From positions 1 to 36,180 of the forward strand of contig JAKSIV010000022.1 of NCBI GenBank assembly GCA_024398635.1: a stretch of DNA of 36,180 nucleotides, given 5' to 3'. Origin of the DNA: Bacteroidaceae bacterium (GTDB lineage: Bacteria; Bacteroidota; Bacteroidia; Bacteroidales; Bacteroidaceae). Each line of letters starts with the position of its first letter. Position 1 is the first letter of the stretch. The position numbers and the translations under genes are program-made. Of this stretch, positions 7,991-13,974 are shown one piece after another. The notes under the pieces were generated by a model. The model was not told the origin of the DNA and did not search any database. It saw only the letters and a list, made by a program, of their open reading frames with translations.

Positions 7991-8302
7991 TTAATGAATG
8001 GGTTTCTGGATGAAACTGATTACATGTGATACAAAGTAGATGAACACTCCGTAAATTATCATCCAGTTCCAGGTTTTTAATCCGCCAAGCATGACGGCGG
8101 GACTTATGTCTTGAGCTCTGTTTATATCGTACAGTCCCTCAAAGAAACAGAATATATAGGATAGGGCGCAGAACCCTAACGCGATAGAACCGATGGGACG
8201 AACCCAACGGGGAGCTTTCCAGGCACTGAGGAATATCAGCACCAGCAGAATAGTGAGGATAGAAAGAATGCCTCCTGGAAGTTGTGCGATGATGTAACTC
8301 AT
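7991..8302 (-). CDS. Small membrane protein, module B copy 2
   Basis: Unrecognised 103-residue protein. I start it at the ATG at 8302 (MSYIIAQLPGG) because upstream in-frame codons run through the promoter region and do not resemble the paralogues. It has a first hydrophobic segment (about 11-26), the shared turn AWKAPRWVRPIGSIAL, a second (about 40-58) and a third at the end (FIYFVSHVISFIQK). It is nearest to 6416-6787. A -7 element TAACTTTG (minus strand) lies at 8332-8339, 29 bp before the start codon. It diverges from the intact LytTR gene. Confidence 0.72.
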   Translation of the reverse strand: MSYIIAQLPGGILSILTILLVLIFLSAWKAPRWVRPIGSIALGFCALSYIFCFFEGLYDINRAQDISPAVMLGGLKTWNWMIIYGVFIYFVSHVISFIQKPIH

Positions 8303-8504
8303 ATTTTTTTGTTTTAAGGTTTGAACTGATGCAAAGTTAATGGCCGATGCCCGCTGCCTCCCCATGTTTTGCCTTACAAATCCCAAATGTTGCTTTTGAA
8401 AACGGTGTCAAATCCCACGTTTTAGCCCCAAATCCCAAATGTCGGTCATTTGGGCGGCGTATTGCTGGGATTATCGGGAGTGATTTCTTATCTTCGTGGG
8501 TGAT
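8303..8504. promoter_or_regulatory. Divergent regulatory region B with CAAATCC repeats
   Basis: Three direct copies of CAAATCCCA are at 8377, 8409 and 8429; the first and third extend identically to CAAATCCCAAATGT (8377-8390 and 8429-8442). The last two start 20 bp apart, as in region A. An inverted copy, ATTTGGG, is at 8448-8454. The minus-strand promoter has TAACTTTG at 8332-8339. For the plus strand, TATCTTCG at 8489-8496 resembles TAACTTCG in region A but sits only 8 bp before the ATG at 8505, so the regulator mRNA may be almost leaderless. The repeats lie between the two promoters, as expected for an operator controlling both directions. Confidence 0.62.
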
Positions 8505-9239
8505 ATGAGAACGCTTATAACCATACTCTATTGGATGCTGTCTGTAGTGATAGCGGCGCTGGTTGTTTCCAGTACCGGATACACGTTCCAGGAGTCGCTG
8601 CTTATGGGTACAATGTTCCTTCCCGGCGCACTTGGGGCCAAATATCTGCTGCCCAAGGTCTCTTTTAAAAAACGCAGTGATGGCATACAGGGAGTGATAT
8701 ATGTCGTATTGGCCATTCTGGTTCTTGAGTATCTGCTTATATTGGCCACAAACACGTTCATTCAGTACCAACGTATAGGTGGACATGGAAGTGATTACTA
8801 TCAGATGCATCAGATGCCTCTCCCGTCCATGATCGTAAATCCTCTGTTTATATCCATATTGGTGTCAATCCTGGCTATTGGTGGTTCTTTTATAGACCGA
8901 TGGCTCACAGTAAAGCATCCGGAACTTGAGACTCCCGTCACGTTCTGCTCCATGCGCAAGAAAGTTACGCTGCTTCCCAGTGAAATCACGTACGTGGAAT
9001 CATGTGATACAGAAGTGATTGTCCATGCAGCCGATGGCCGTTCGCTGAATAACCGCACCGGAATCTCCCAATGGGAGGCGCTGCTGGGTCCCGGATTCGT
9101 GCGCATTCACAGGGCCTTCCTTGTAAACAGCAAGTACGCCAAACTGGAGTCACAGGACACAGTATCAGTAGGCGATACCAAACTCCCGGTTTCCCGCAAA
9201 TACCAGCCCAAAATCAAGGATCTCATCCCCAACAGTTGA
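8505..9239 (+). CDS. Membrane-anchored LytTR transcriptional regulator (module B)
   Basis: A 244-residue protein joining four predicted membrane segments (about 5-24, 30-48, 63-83, 110-130) to a C-terminal LytTR DNA-binding domain (about 145-242). LytTR landmarks are complete: YVESCDTEVIVHAADGRSL, FVRIHRAFLVN (198-208) and LPVSRKY (227-233). There is no receiver domain or histidine kinase, so it is not a classical response regulator; it would sense in or at the membrane and bind DNA directly. I start at the ATG at 8505 (MRTLITILYW) because it aligns with the start of the module A copy (MKTTFIIAYW); an upstream GTG would add three residues. The hydrolase gene follows after 3 bp, probably in the same transcript. 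Confidence 0.85.
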   Translation: MRTLITILYWMLSVVIAALVVSSTGYTFQESLLMGTMFLPGALGAKYLLPKVSFKKRSDGIQGVIYVVLAILVLEYLLILATNTFIQYQRIGGHGSDYYQMHQMPLPSMIVNPLFISILVSILAIGGSFIDRWLTVKHPELETPVTFCSMRKKVTLLPSEITYVESCDTEVIVHAADGRSLNNRTGISQWEALLGPGFVRIHRAFLVNSKYAKLESQDTVSVGDTKLPVSRKYQPKIKDLIPNS

Positions 9240-9242
9240 GCA

Positions 9243-10001
9243 ATGAAGCAGGAATCGTTTACAGACGACGGGTGGTACGTGGCCGGGACCGAAGGTAAGC
9301 CTGTCCTTTTGCTGCTGCCGGGTCTGGGCGTATCATATCAGATATTCTTTCCGCTTATAGAGTTGCTTAAGGAGGAGTTCCGGATTTACGCTTTCCAGGT
9401 GGACGGTTTTACTCTGGGCCGATGCACGCGGTTTGATTCGGTGGATGGACAAGCCGGGCGTGTGATAAAATTCATTCAGGAAAACTGTTGGGGTAGGGTT
9501 GATTGCGTTTACGGTCTGTCGCTTGGCGGCAAGATCCTGTCACGAGTGCTGGAGCGCAACGAGGTTACGATTGACCACGCAATCCTGGATGCTGCGCCTC
9601 TGCTGCCGCTGCCCCGCTGGCTTGAGGGCCCGCTACGCTATTACCAAAGTTTCAACGTGTGGACATGCTATCACTGGACCGGATTCTGGCGTTTTATGTT
9701 CCACTCACACTACTTTGACGTACTGCTTGACGAGTGCCGCAAAGTCTTTCCGTTTGGTGGCCGTAGGTCAGTTCTGGACGGTTACAAATCAGTATATACC
9801 AACAAATTGGAGGCAATATACGGGGCCGATATCCACTTCTGGTACGGTACTAAAGAGGCGTTCGTTGCCAAGCCGCAGGTGGAGCATCTTCTAAAGTTAT
9901 ACCCATCGGCCCATGTTGAGGTATTTCCTAAGATGAATCACGGCCAGATGCTGGTGGATCATCCCGGTGAGGTGGCCAGCAGAATTCTCTCAATCATTTG
10001 A
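9243..10001 (+). CDS. Alpha/beta-hydrolase
   Basis: A 252-residue alpha/beta-hydrolase-fold protein with no signal peptide, so cytoplasmic. The oxyanion region LLLLPGLG (22-29) is followed by the nucleophile elbow YGLSLGG (90-96) with Ser93 in G-x-S-x-G. The late histidine is in MNHGQMLVDHP (His233). The acid member of the triad is not obvious. Substrate cannot be told. It starts 3 bp after the LytTR regulator, so the two are probably co-transcribed and the hydrolase may be an output or partner of that system. Its last bases overlap, on the other strand, the decayed 3' end of the radical SAM remnant. Confidence 0.78.
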   Translation: MKQESFTDDGWYVAGTEGKPVLLLLPGLGVSYQIFFPLIELLKEEFRIYAFQVDGFTLGRCTRFDSVDGQAGRVIKFIQENCWGRVDCVYGLSLGGKILSRVLERNEVTIDHAILDAAPLLPLPRWLEGPLRYYQSFNVWTCYHWTGFWRFMFHSHYFDVLLDECRKVFPFGGRRSVLDGYKSVYTNKLEAIYGADIHFWYGTKEAFVAKPQVEHLLKLYPSAHVEVFPKMNHGQMLVDHPGEVASRILSII

Positions 10002-10024
10002 TTGAAGGCTTGCGGTTTGATGCC

Positions 10025-10588
10025 CTAGGAGGGGGCTATAAGCATATCCTTTGGAGTTTCGGAGACGAATCTGTCATAATACAGATCTTTGCGCGCTGTC
10101 TTTATAAAGTTGGAAACGACTTGTGCGTACTCCTGTGCGGTAAAGAGCTTAAACGGTTCCTGCTCATACATCCTGGCCAGCGCGGTGCCTTTTACCACTT
10201 GCAACTGATGCAGTTTGAGCGTCTTGATTGGTAGGGCCGATATGCGTTCGGCGTGTGTCATCCAGTCCTGCTCAGTCTCTCCCGGGAGCCCCAGGATAAG
10301 GTGCGCTCCTGTATCGATGCCACGCTCATTAAGGTCATTGATACAATCTACAGCGCATTGGTAGGTGTGGTGGCGGTTTATGAGTTGGAGCGTGCGGTCC
10401 AGCGTAGATTCTATGCCTATCTCAACCAGCAGATGCGGATGCCCGGCTGGAGCCTTGCGTCCAAAACGGAGTTCGAACCAATCGGCCAACTGTGCTGTGA
10501 TACTTCCAGACGCATCATTTGCAGCGTACGCAGGGTTGAAGGACAAATTATTACAATAAATACATCCCTCACGACCCAATGTCCCCAA
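10025..10588 (-). pseudogene. Radical SAM protein (YhcC/TIGR01212 family), decayed
   Basis: This frame keeps parts of the TIGR01212 family (about 300 residues normally). Visible are the second and third cluster cysteines (GCIYCNN), SFNPAY, then LLVEIGIEST, RHHTYQ, TGAHLILGLPGE, LKLHQLQVVKGT and FVSETPKDMLIAPS. Three lesions show. The N-terminus with the first cluster cysteine is missing; an in-frame TGA lies at 10598-10600. About 75 residues between GRKAP and LLVEIG, where the family has its conserved AYFQAYTNT and GTRPDC segments, are absent without loss of frame. The family's C-terminal APSWGLK reads APS-stop-GIK, a TGG to TAG change; family-like sequence continues past it into the end of the hydrolase gene. 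An active enzyme is very unlikely. Confidence 0.78.
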
Positions 10589-10597
10589 ATGTCTGCA

Positions 10598-10876
10598 TCA
10601 ATAGACGAGCTTGGTGATGAGGGTTGCTACTATGGTGCTGACGACTACGGCTCCCTGGCTGTTTACCAGAACCGATACTGCAAAGAATACCAGCGCTGCG
10701 GCCGTAATCATCACAATCTGGATGATGATATTCATGCCTATGGGCTTTTCGCCCACCTTAGGACGGATATTGTGGCCGATTATCTGGAAAAATGAGTAGA
10801 GAGTGATGAGCAAAAGTGCGCCCAGAAATATGTATTCTGAGCCTATGCAGGTCACCGTGAACGGCGGTATCGGCAT
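10598..10876 (-). pseudogene. Membrane-protein fragment fused to kinase remnant
   Basis: A 92-codon frame with three hydrophobic stretches (YIFLGALLLITLYSFFQII; MNIIIQIVMITAAALVFFAV; then a C-terminal one ending KLVY). I do not recognise the family. The first dozen residues (MPIPPFTVTC) are the kinase remnant's sequence read in another frame, so the original start is lost. The membrane part begins abruptly near base 10844, where the kinase similarity stops. Its TGA stop (10598-10600) is also the stop that closes the radical SAM frame upstream. Most likely the C-terminal part of a deleted gene; expression as a new small membrane protein cannot be excluded. Confidence 0.5.
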
Positions 10877-11201
10877 CGGGCAGGTTGCTGATGTACTTTA
10901 TTATGCCGCTGCGCTCATCATCGGTCAGGAAGGGATTTTCCTTTATGTAATTGGTGAACTGGTCCTTGATGGTGGGGAACAGGCCGTCAGTGGTACGTAC
11001 CTGCTCTCCTGGCTCGGGGCAGGGCAACCCTATTTTGTATACTTTACACGCCCTTTCATACTCGTCAAGTCCCATTTTCTCCAGCTGTGTGGAGTAGAGC
11101 TTGAGCAGGATATTGGGGTTATCCTTCTTAATGTAACTCTCACCCAGCTTTCCGCTTCCGGAAAGCTCATAGTCCTTTAGGTCAATAATTATAGGTTTCA
11201 T
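10845..11201 (-). pseudogene. Small kinase-like phosphotransferase (TIGR02172-like), decayed
   Basis: Starting at the ATG at 11201 (MKPIIIDLKDYEL), the first 73 residues match the N-terminus of small aminoglycoside-phosphotransferase-like proteins of the TIGR02172 type (LSGSGKLGESY, KLYSTQ, ARK-like ACKVYKIGLPCPEPGE). The sequence then jumps from TTDGL to FPTIKDQ, a later part of the family, losing about 50 residues with the frame kept. It continues to the catalytic HGDLH (115-119) and then leaves the family at base 10845, so the metal-binding part and the whole C-lobe are missing. The open frame runs on to 10758 in unrelated residues. No kinase activity is expected. Confidence 0.68.
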
Positions 11202-11220
11202 ATCACAAATATAGTAAATA

Positions 11221-11257
11221 GGTGCCAAAAAGAACCGTCCCCTTTGGCACCTTTTAT
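11221..11257 (+). terminator. Hairpin of the GTCCCCTTTGG family
   Basis: GGTGCCAAA (11221-11229) pairs perfectly with TTTGGCACC around a 13-base loop containing CCGTCCCC, followed by TTTT. The same core, GTCCCCTTTG, forms the right arm of hairpins at 16737-16776 and, on the minus strand, 21212-21243. It sits between the kinase and HAD remnants. Confidence 0.7.
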
Positions 11258-11281
11258 ATCACATTGAAATACGCAGGTTAT

Positions 11282-11458
11282 TACATCCTGCTTGGGGATG
11301 GGCTGATAACGCACTGTCTCCTGGCCTATATAGACCTCTGATCCGTTGGTCTTAGCCTGTGTCAGCGCCTGTATGGTAGATTCCGGTATCCGGTGGGTGT
11401 TGAAACTCACCAGAGTCCCGTCAATGTCAAAGAATAACGCGTATCTGTTATTTGTCAT
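11282..11458 (-). pseudogene. HAD-family (Cof-type) hydrolase, internally deleted
   Basis: From the ATG at 11458 the frame reads MTNNRYALFFDIDGTLVSF, with the catalytic D-x-D of HAD phosphatases, then IPESTIQALTQAKTNG. In intact Cof-type proteins this helix leads to the ATGRP segment. Here it runs directly into SEVYIGQETVRYQPIPKQDV, which resembles sequence about 40-50 residues further on (normally after an MNG). After residue 59 family similarity ends, and the frame reads through the hairpin at 11221-11257. Motifs II-IV and the cap domain are missing. The gene diverges from the M15 peptidase gene. Confidence 0.7.
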
Positions 11459-11502
11459 ACCAAAAACAAACATACGAATTATTTGTGTATTTTTGTGTGT
11501 TT
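11459..11502. promoter_or_regulatory. Divergent -7 elements with very short leaders
   Basis: TATTTTTG at 11488-11495 (plus) ends 7 bp before the M15 peptidase ATG, and TATGTTTG on the minus strand (11467-11474) ends 8 bp before the HAD remnant ATG. Both fit TAnnTTTG. If used, both mRNAs would be nearly leaderless. No matching -33 TTTG was found for either. Confidence 0.4.
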
Positions 11503-12225
11503 ATGAAAGGAAGAGGATTATTTGGAGCGATATTCATATCGATGATGTTTCTGATGACGGCTTGCCGGCAGACCGTTACCCAAGAGCAGATGACGTTCGG
11601 TCCCGGATGCATAGTTTCCGATGAGCTCCTGGAAAAATATGGTGTAGATTCATTCTTTGTCTGCATGGAAATTCCTGATGTGATATTTGATTTCATGCAG
11701 GGACGTTCCTATAAGGAGGACTGTACCATTCCACGCAGTAATCTACGCTATCTGTTTATCATACACCGTAATATGGATGGCCAGGCCGTAGTAGGCGAGC
11801 TTGTGGTCAATAAGGAGATATCGGCCGATATCCTTGAAATCATGCGTGAGTTGTATGATATGTCATATCCCATTGAGAAGGTGCGGCTTGTTGACTACTA
11901 TGAAGGTGATGATAAACTCTCCATGGCCGACAACAACACATCGGCTTTCAACTGGCGTTCGTTGACGGGCCCATCGGACAAGATTTCAAAACACGCCAAA
12001 GGAATGGCGATAGACATAAATCCTCTCTACAATCCATATTACAGATTTCCTTATGTCAATGAGACGGTCTTGCCTGCACCGGGAGAGGCTTATATGGACA
12101 GGATGTGGGAGTTTCCGTGCAAGATTGATGAGGATGATGCCTGTTACCGCATCTTTACCGAGCATGGTTTCAAATGGGGAGGTAACTGGAACTCTCTCAG
12201 GGATTACCAACACTTTGAGAAATGA
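11503..12225 (+). CDS. Peptidase M15-family lipoprotein (DD-carboxypeptidase-like)
   Basis: I start at the ATG at 11503 because it gives a clean lipoprotein signal peptide: MKGRGLFGAIFISMMFLMTAC, with Cys21 as the lipidated residue; earlier in-frame codons would bury it. The mature 220 residues form an M15C/VanY-like domain. Zinc ligands are present: SKHAKGMAIDIN supplies His and Asp, and the C-terminal DYQHFEK supplies the second His. WGGNW is also typical of the family. It should cleave peptidoglycan stem peptides or related D-amino-acid bonds from the inner face of the outer membrane or the periplasm. Its TGA overlaps the next gene's ATG (ATGA at 12222), so translation is probably coupled. 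Confidence 0.85.
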   Translation: MKGRGLFGAIFISMMFLMTACRQTVTQEQMTFGPGCIVSDELLEKYGVDSFFVCMEIPDVIFDFMQGRSYKEDCTIPRSNLRYLFIIHRNMDGQAVVGELVVNKEISADILEIMRELYDMSYPIEKVRLVDYYEGDDKLSMADNNTSAFNWRSLTGPSDKISKHAKGMAIDINPLYNPYYRFPYVNETVLPAPGEAYMDRMWEFPCKIDEDDACYRIFTEHGFKWGGNWNSLRDYQHFEK

Positions 12226-12809
12226 CAAAGACAGAATTCGTATTGAGCTGGTTGGAAGAGCACGGGATAGAGTATCAGGTGCATTATCATCCGCCGTTGC
12301 CAACCATTGAGGAGGCGCTGGCTTACTGGAAGAATATTGACTCCACTCACTGTAAGAATCTCTTTTTCCGCAATCATAAGGGTAACCGTCACTATATGGC
12401 AAGTTTTGAGTGCCACAAGAACCTGGACATTCATGGGCTGGAGCATATCGTAAAGCAGGGTAAACTCAGTTTTGCCAGTCCCGAGCGAATGGACCGATGC
12501 CTGGGCGTCGCTCCCGGATCAGTTTGCGCCTACGGCCTCATTAATGATATGAATCTTGCGGAGCATCCCGCAATAAAGAATCCCGACGGTTCACGCGATT
12601 TTGGATGGGTAAAGGAGGGCGTAAACCCGAAAGAACTGTTTGACAACGGTCACCGCGTAAAATACTTCCTTGACTCAGAGCTTAAGACTGCAGAGCGCGT
12701 ATCGTTCCATCCCTGCGAGAATACTGCCAGTGTAGTGGTCAGCAACGCAGGTTTCCTTCGCTTTCTGGAAATCTGGGGCGGCGAGGCAGAGTGGATCGAT
12801 ATTATCTGA
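12222..12809 (+). CDS. prdX: YbaK/ProX-type aminoacyl-tRNA deacylase
   Basis: A 195-residue single-domain protein of the YbaK/EbsC fold, which hydrolyses mischarged tRNA (ProX members clear Ala-tRNA(Pro)). Signs: the N-terminal YQVHYHPPLPTIEEA, the CKNLFFRNHKG strand with the conserved Lys and Asn, LSFASPERM, the GVAPGSVCAYGLIND loop and the FHPCENTASVVVSN strand near the C-terminus. Length fits a free-standing editing domain. It overlaps the M15 peptidase gene by 4 bp and ends before a decayed lipoprotein gene on the other strand; tRNA-His follows downstream. The functional link with the peptidase is unclear. Confidence 0.85.
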   Translation: MTKTEFVLSWLEEHGIEYQVHYHPPLPTIEEALAYWKNIDSTHCKNLFFRNHKGNRHYMASFECHKNLDIHGLEHIVKQGKLSFASPERMDRCLGVAPGSVCAYGLINDMNLAEHPAIKNPDGSRDFGWVKEGVNPKELFDNGHRVKYFLDSELKTAERVSFHPCENTASVVVSNAGFLRFLEIWGGEAEWIDII

Positions 12810-12932
12810 TTATACTACGGATTTCGTCCAGCGGAACCATCAGAGTGGTTATACCTTGTCACCTTTTTCAGCACAAGCAGTAATGGCCAGAAGAATAACT
12901 GAAAAAATGATTATTGATTTGAAGGGTTTCAT
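12802..12932 (-). pseudogene. Lipoprotein gene reduced to its two ends
   Basis: From the ATG at 12932 the minus strand encodes a typical lipoprotein signal peptide (MKPFKSIIIFSVILLAITAC), seven more residues and a TAA at 12849-12851. One frame over, the next bases read GITTLMVPLDEIRSIIR and a TAA at 12802-12804, which looks like the natural C-terminus of a protein. The middle appears deleted with a frame change. The remnant overlaps the end of prdX by 8 bp. The family cannot be identified from what is left. The 27-residue signal-peptide frame alone could still be translated. Confidence 0.5.
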
Positions 12933-12988
12933 AGTGATGTTTTTTGAAAAAAGGATGCCCGATAGTTTTAGATTTCCAAAAAATAGGG

Positions 12989-12996
12989 TATCTTTG
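12989..12996 (+). promoter_or_regulatory. -7 element of tRNA-His promoter
   Basis: TATCTTTG matches TAnnTTTG exactly and lies 30 bp before the mature tRNA. A weak TTTT/TTTA at about 12966-12970 stands at the -33 position. Confidence 0.55.
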
Positions 12997-13026
12997 CACC
13001 GCTTTTCGCGGAAAGCACTTCATATG

Positions 13027-13100
13027 GTGCCCGTAGTTCAGTTGGTTAGAGCGTCAGATTGTGGTTCTGAATGTCGTGGGTTCGAGTCCCACCGGGCACC
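13027..13100 (+). tRNA. tRNA-His (GTG)
   Basis: The acceptor stem GTGCCCG (13027-13033) pairs with CGGGCAC (13093-13099). The D-arm has AGTTGGTTAGAGC, the anticodon stem is TCAGA/TCTGA around the loop TTGTGGT with anticodon GTG at 13061-13063, and the T-arm contains GGTTCGAGTCC. G at 13026 and C at 13100 can form the extra G-1:C73 pair specific to tRNA-His. CCA is not encoded. Confidence 0.96.
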
Positions 13101-13109
13101 CAAAAGCAG

Positions 13110-13134
13110 AGAGGTCATTCGGCCTCTTTTTTTG
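13110..13134 (+). terminator. Terminator after tRNA-His
   Basis: AGAGGTC (13110-13116) pairs with GGCCTCT (13121-13127, one G-T pair) around the loop ATTC, followed by a run of T to 13134. Confidence 0.85.
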
Positions 13135-13434
13135 TTTCTTTCTTTTGTTCTTTGAGCTCAGCCAGGTTGCGGGGACTGAGAACGCATTTGTCGTGAAAAT
13201 AAAAATTCCTCTTGGGCTTACCCAAGATCTTAGTAAATCTTAAAAAATAACCTGTGACAGTTTTGGAGCATATGAATCATTCTGGAAGCCCCTTGAAAAC
13301 GGAGTCAGGACGAGTCTTTTCCTAAGCCTCATAACCACCACAAATAATAAGTTAAATATTTGATTATCAATTAGATATATTTGCAAAACTGGAGAAAATT
13401 TCGTAACTTGTAAGTAAATCCAATACTTATAAAA
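13135..13434. other. Intergenic stretch between tRNA-His and IS remnant
   Basis: No gene is supported in these 300 bases. A 6-bp hairpin, CTTGGG/CCCAAG with loop CTTA, is at about 13213-13228. TATATTTG at 13376-13383 fits a -7 element and could have driven the transposase remnant. The AT-rich part from about 13340 probably includes the left end of the insertion element, but I could not identify terminal inverted repeats. Confidence 0.4.
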
Positions 13435-13974
13435 ATGGTTACGAAGCCTCCTCCAGAAGTGCTTACAACAGAAAAACTGTCGTTTATGTCTACGCTCAGC
13501 GAATACCAGAGAAGACGCTTTCTCGCAACCGAGGCTCTTGCCCTTGGCAGACGTGGCGTGGACAAAGTTAGTCAATTTGTTGGAGCCAGCAAAAATACTT
13601 TGTATAACGGCATCAAGGAAATCAAAGCCGATTACACTCCCGACAATGGACGAATCCGCCGTTCTGGAGGTGGTTCCAACTCCAGCTCCCACCACATAGT
13701 CAAGCAGGATCTCATGGACCTTGCATCCAGACTTGATATGAACCTTCTCGTTATGCATCATCCTCCTTACTGTTCCAAGTTCAACCCTATCGGGCACAAG
13801 CTGTTCTCGCAGATATCCCGCAGCTGGAGCGGGGCTCCGCTGCTCTCCGTGGAAAATGCAGCGGAACGTGCTTTTTTGTGGGATAACCATTACAAGTTGT
13901 TACATCCTGTCCTTGACAGACTGGCCTGCGCCTGTACCCTTGTACTTGCTGTTTGCACTGTTGAATCTGTATGA
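13435..13974 (+). mobile_element. ISAzo13-family transposase remnant, catalytic middle deleted
   Basis: Residues 1-80 match the N-terminus of ISAzo13-type transposases: a helix-turn-helix region (QRRRFLATEALALGRRGVD, SKNTLYNGIKEI) ending in RIRRSGGG. Residues 81-145 match the C-terminus: SNSSSHHIVK, then HHPPYCSKFNPI, HKLFSQISRSWSGAPL and NAAER. The intact protein is around 400 residues, so the central catalytic part is gone, joined in frame at a Gly-Gly-Gly that both sides would share. Family similarity stops at about base 13869; the remaining codons run antisense through the end of the neighbouring receptor gene. It cannot transpose. Terminal repeats and target duplications were not found. 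Confidence 0.75.

Noticed and set aside
8377..8454. CAAATCCC repeats as a CRISPR array
   Set aside because: Repeats are under 15 bp and spacing is irregular (32 and 20); they fit operator sites better.
10598..10600. Programmed frameshift between the membrane fragment and the radical SAM frame
   Set aside because: No slippery sequence or pseudoknot is visible, and both flanking frames are independently damaged.
10253..10795. 180-codon plus-strand frame
   Set aside because: Antisense to the radical SAM remnant, which has family motifs; the plus frame has none.
13213..13228. CTTGGG/CCCAAG hairpin as a possible attC or IS end
   Set aside because: Too short and without flanking repeats or a recognisable recombination site.
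13240..13890. 216-codon minus-strand frame opposite the transposase remnant
   Set aside because: It is antisense to sequence with clear ISAzo13 similarity and has no recognisable motifs.
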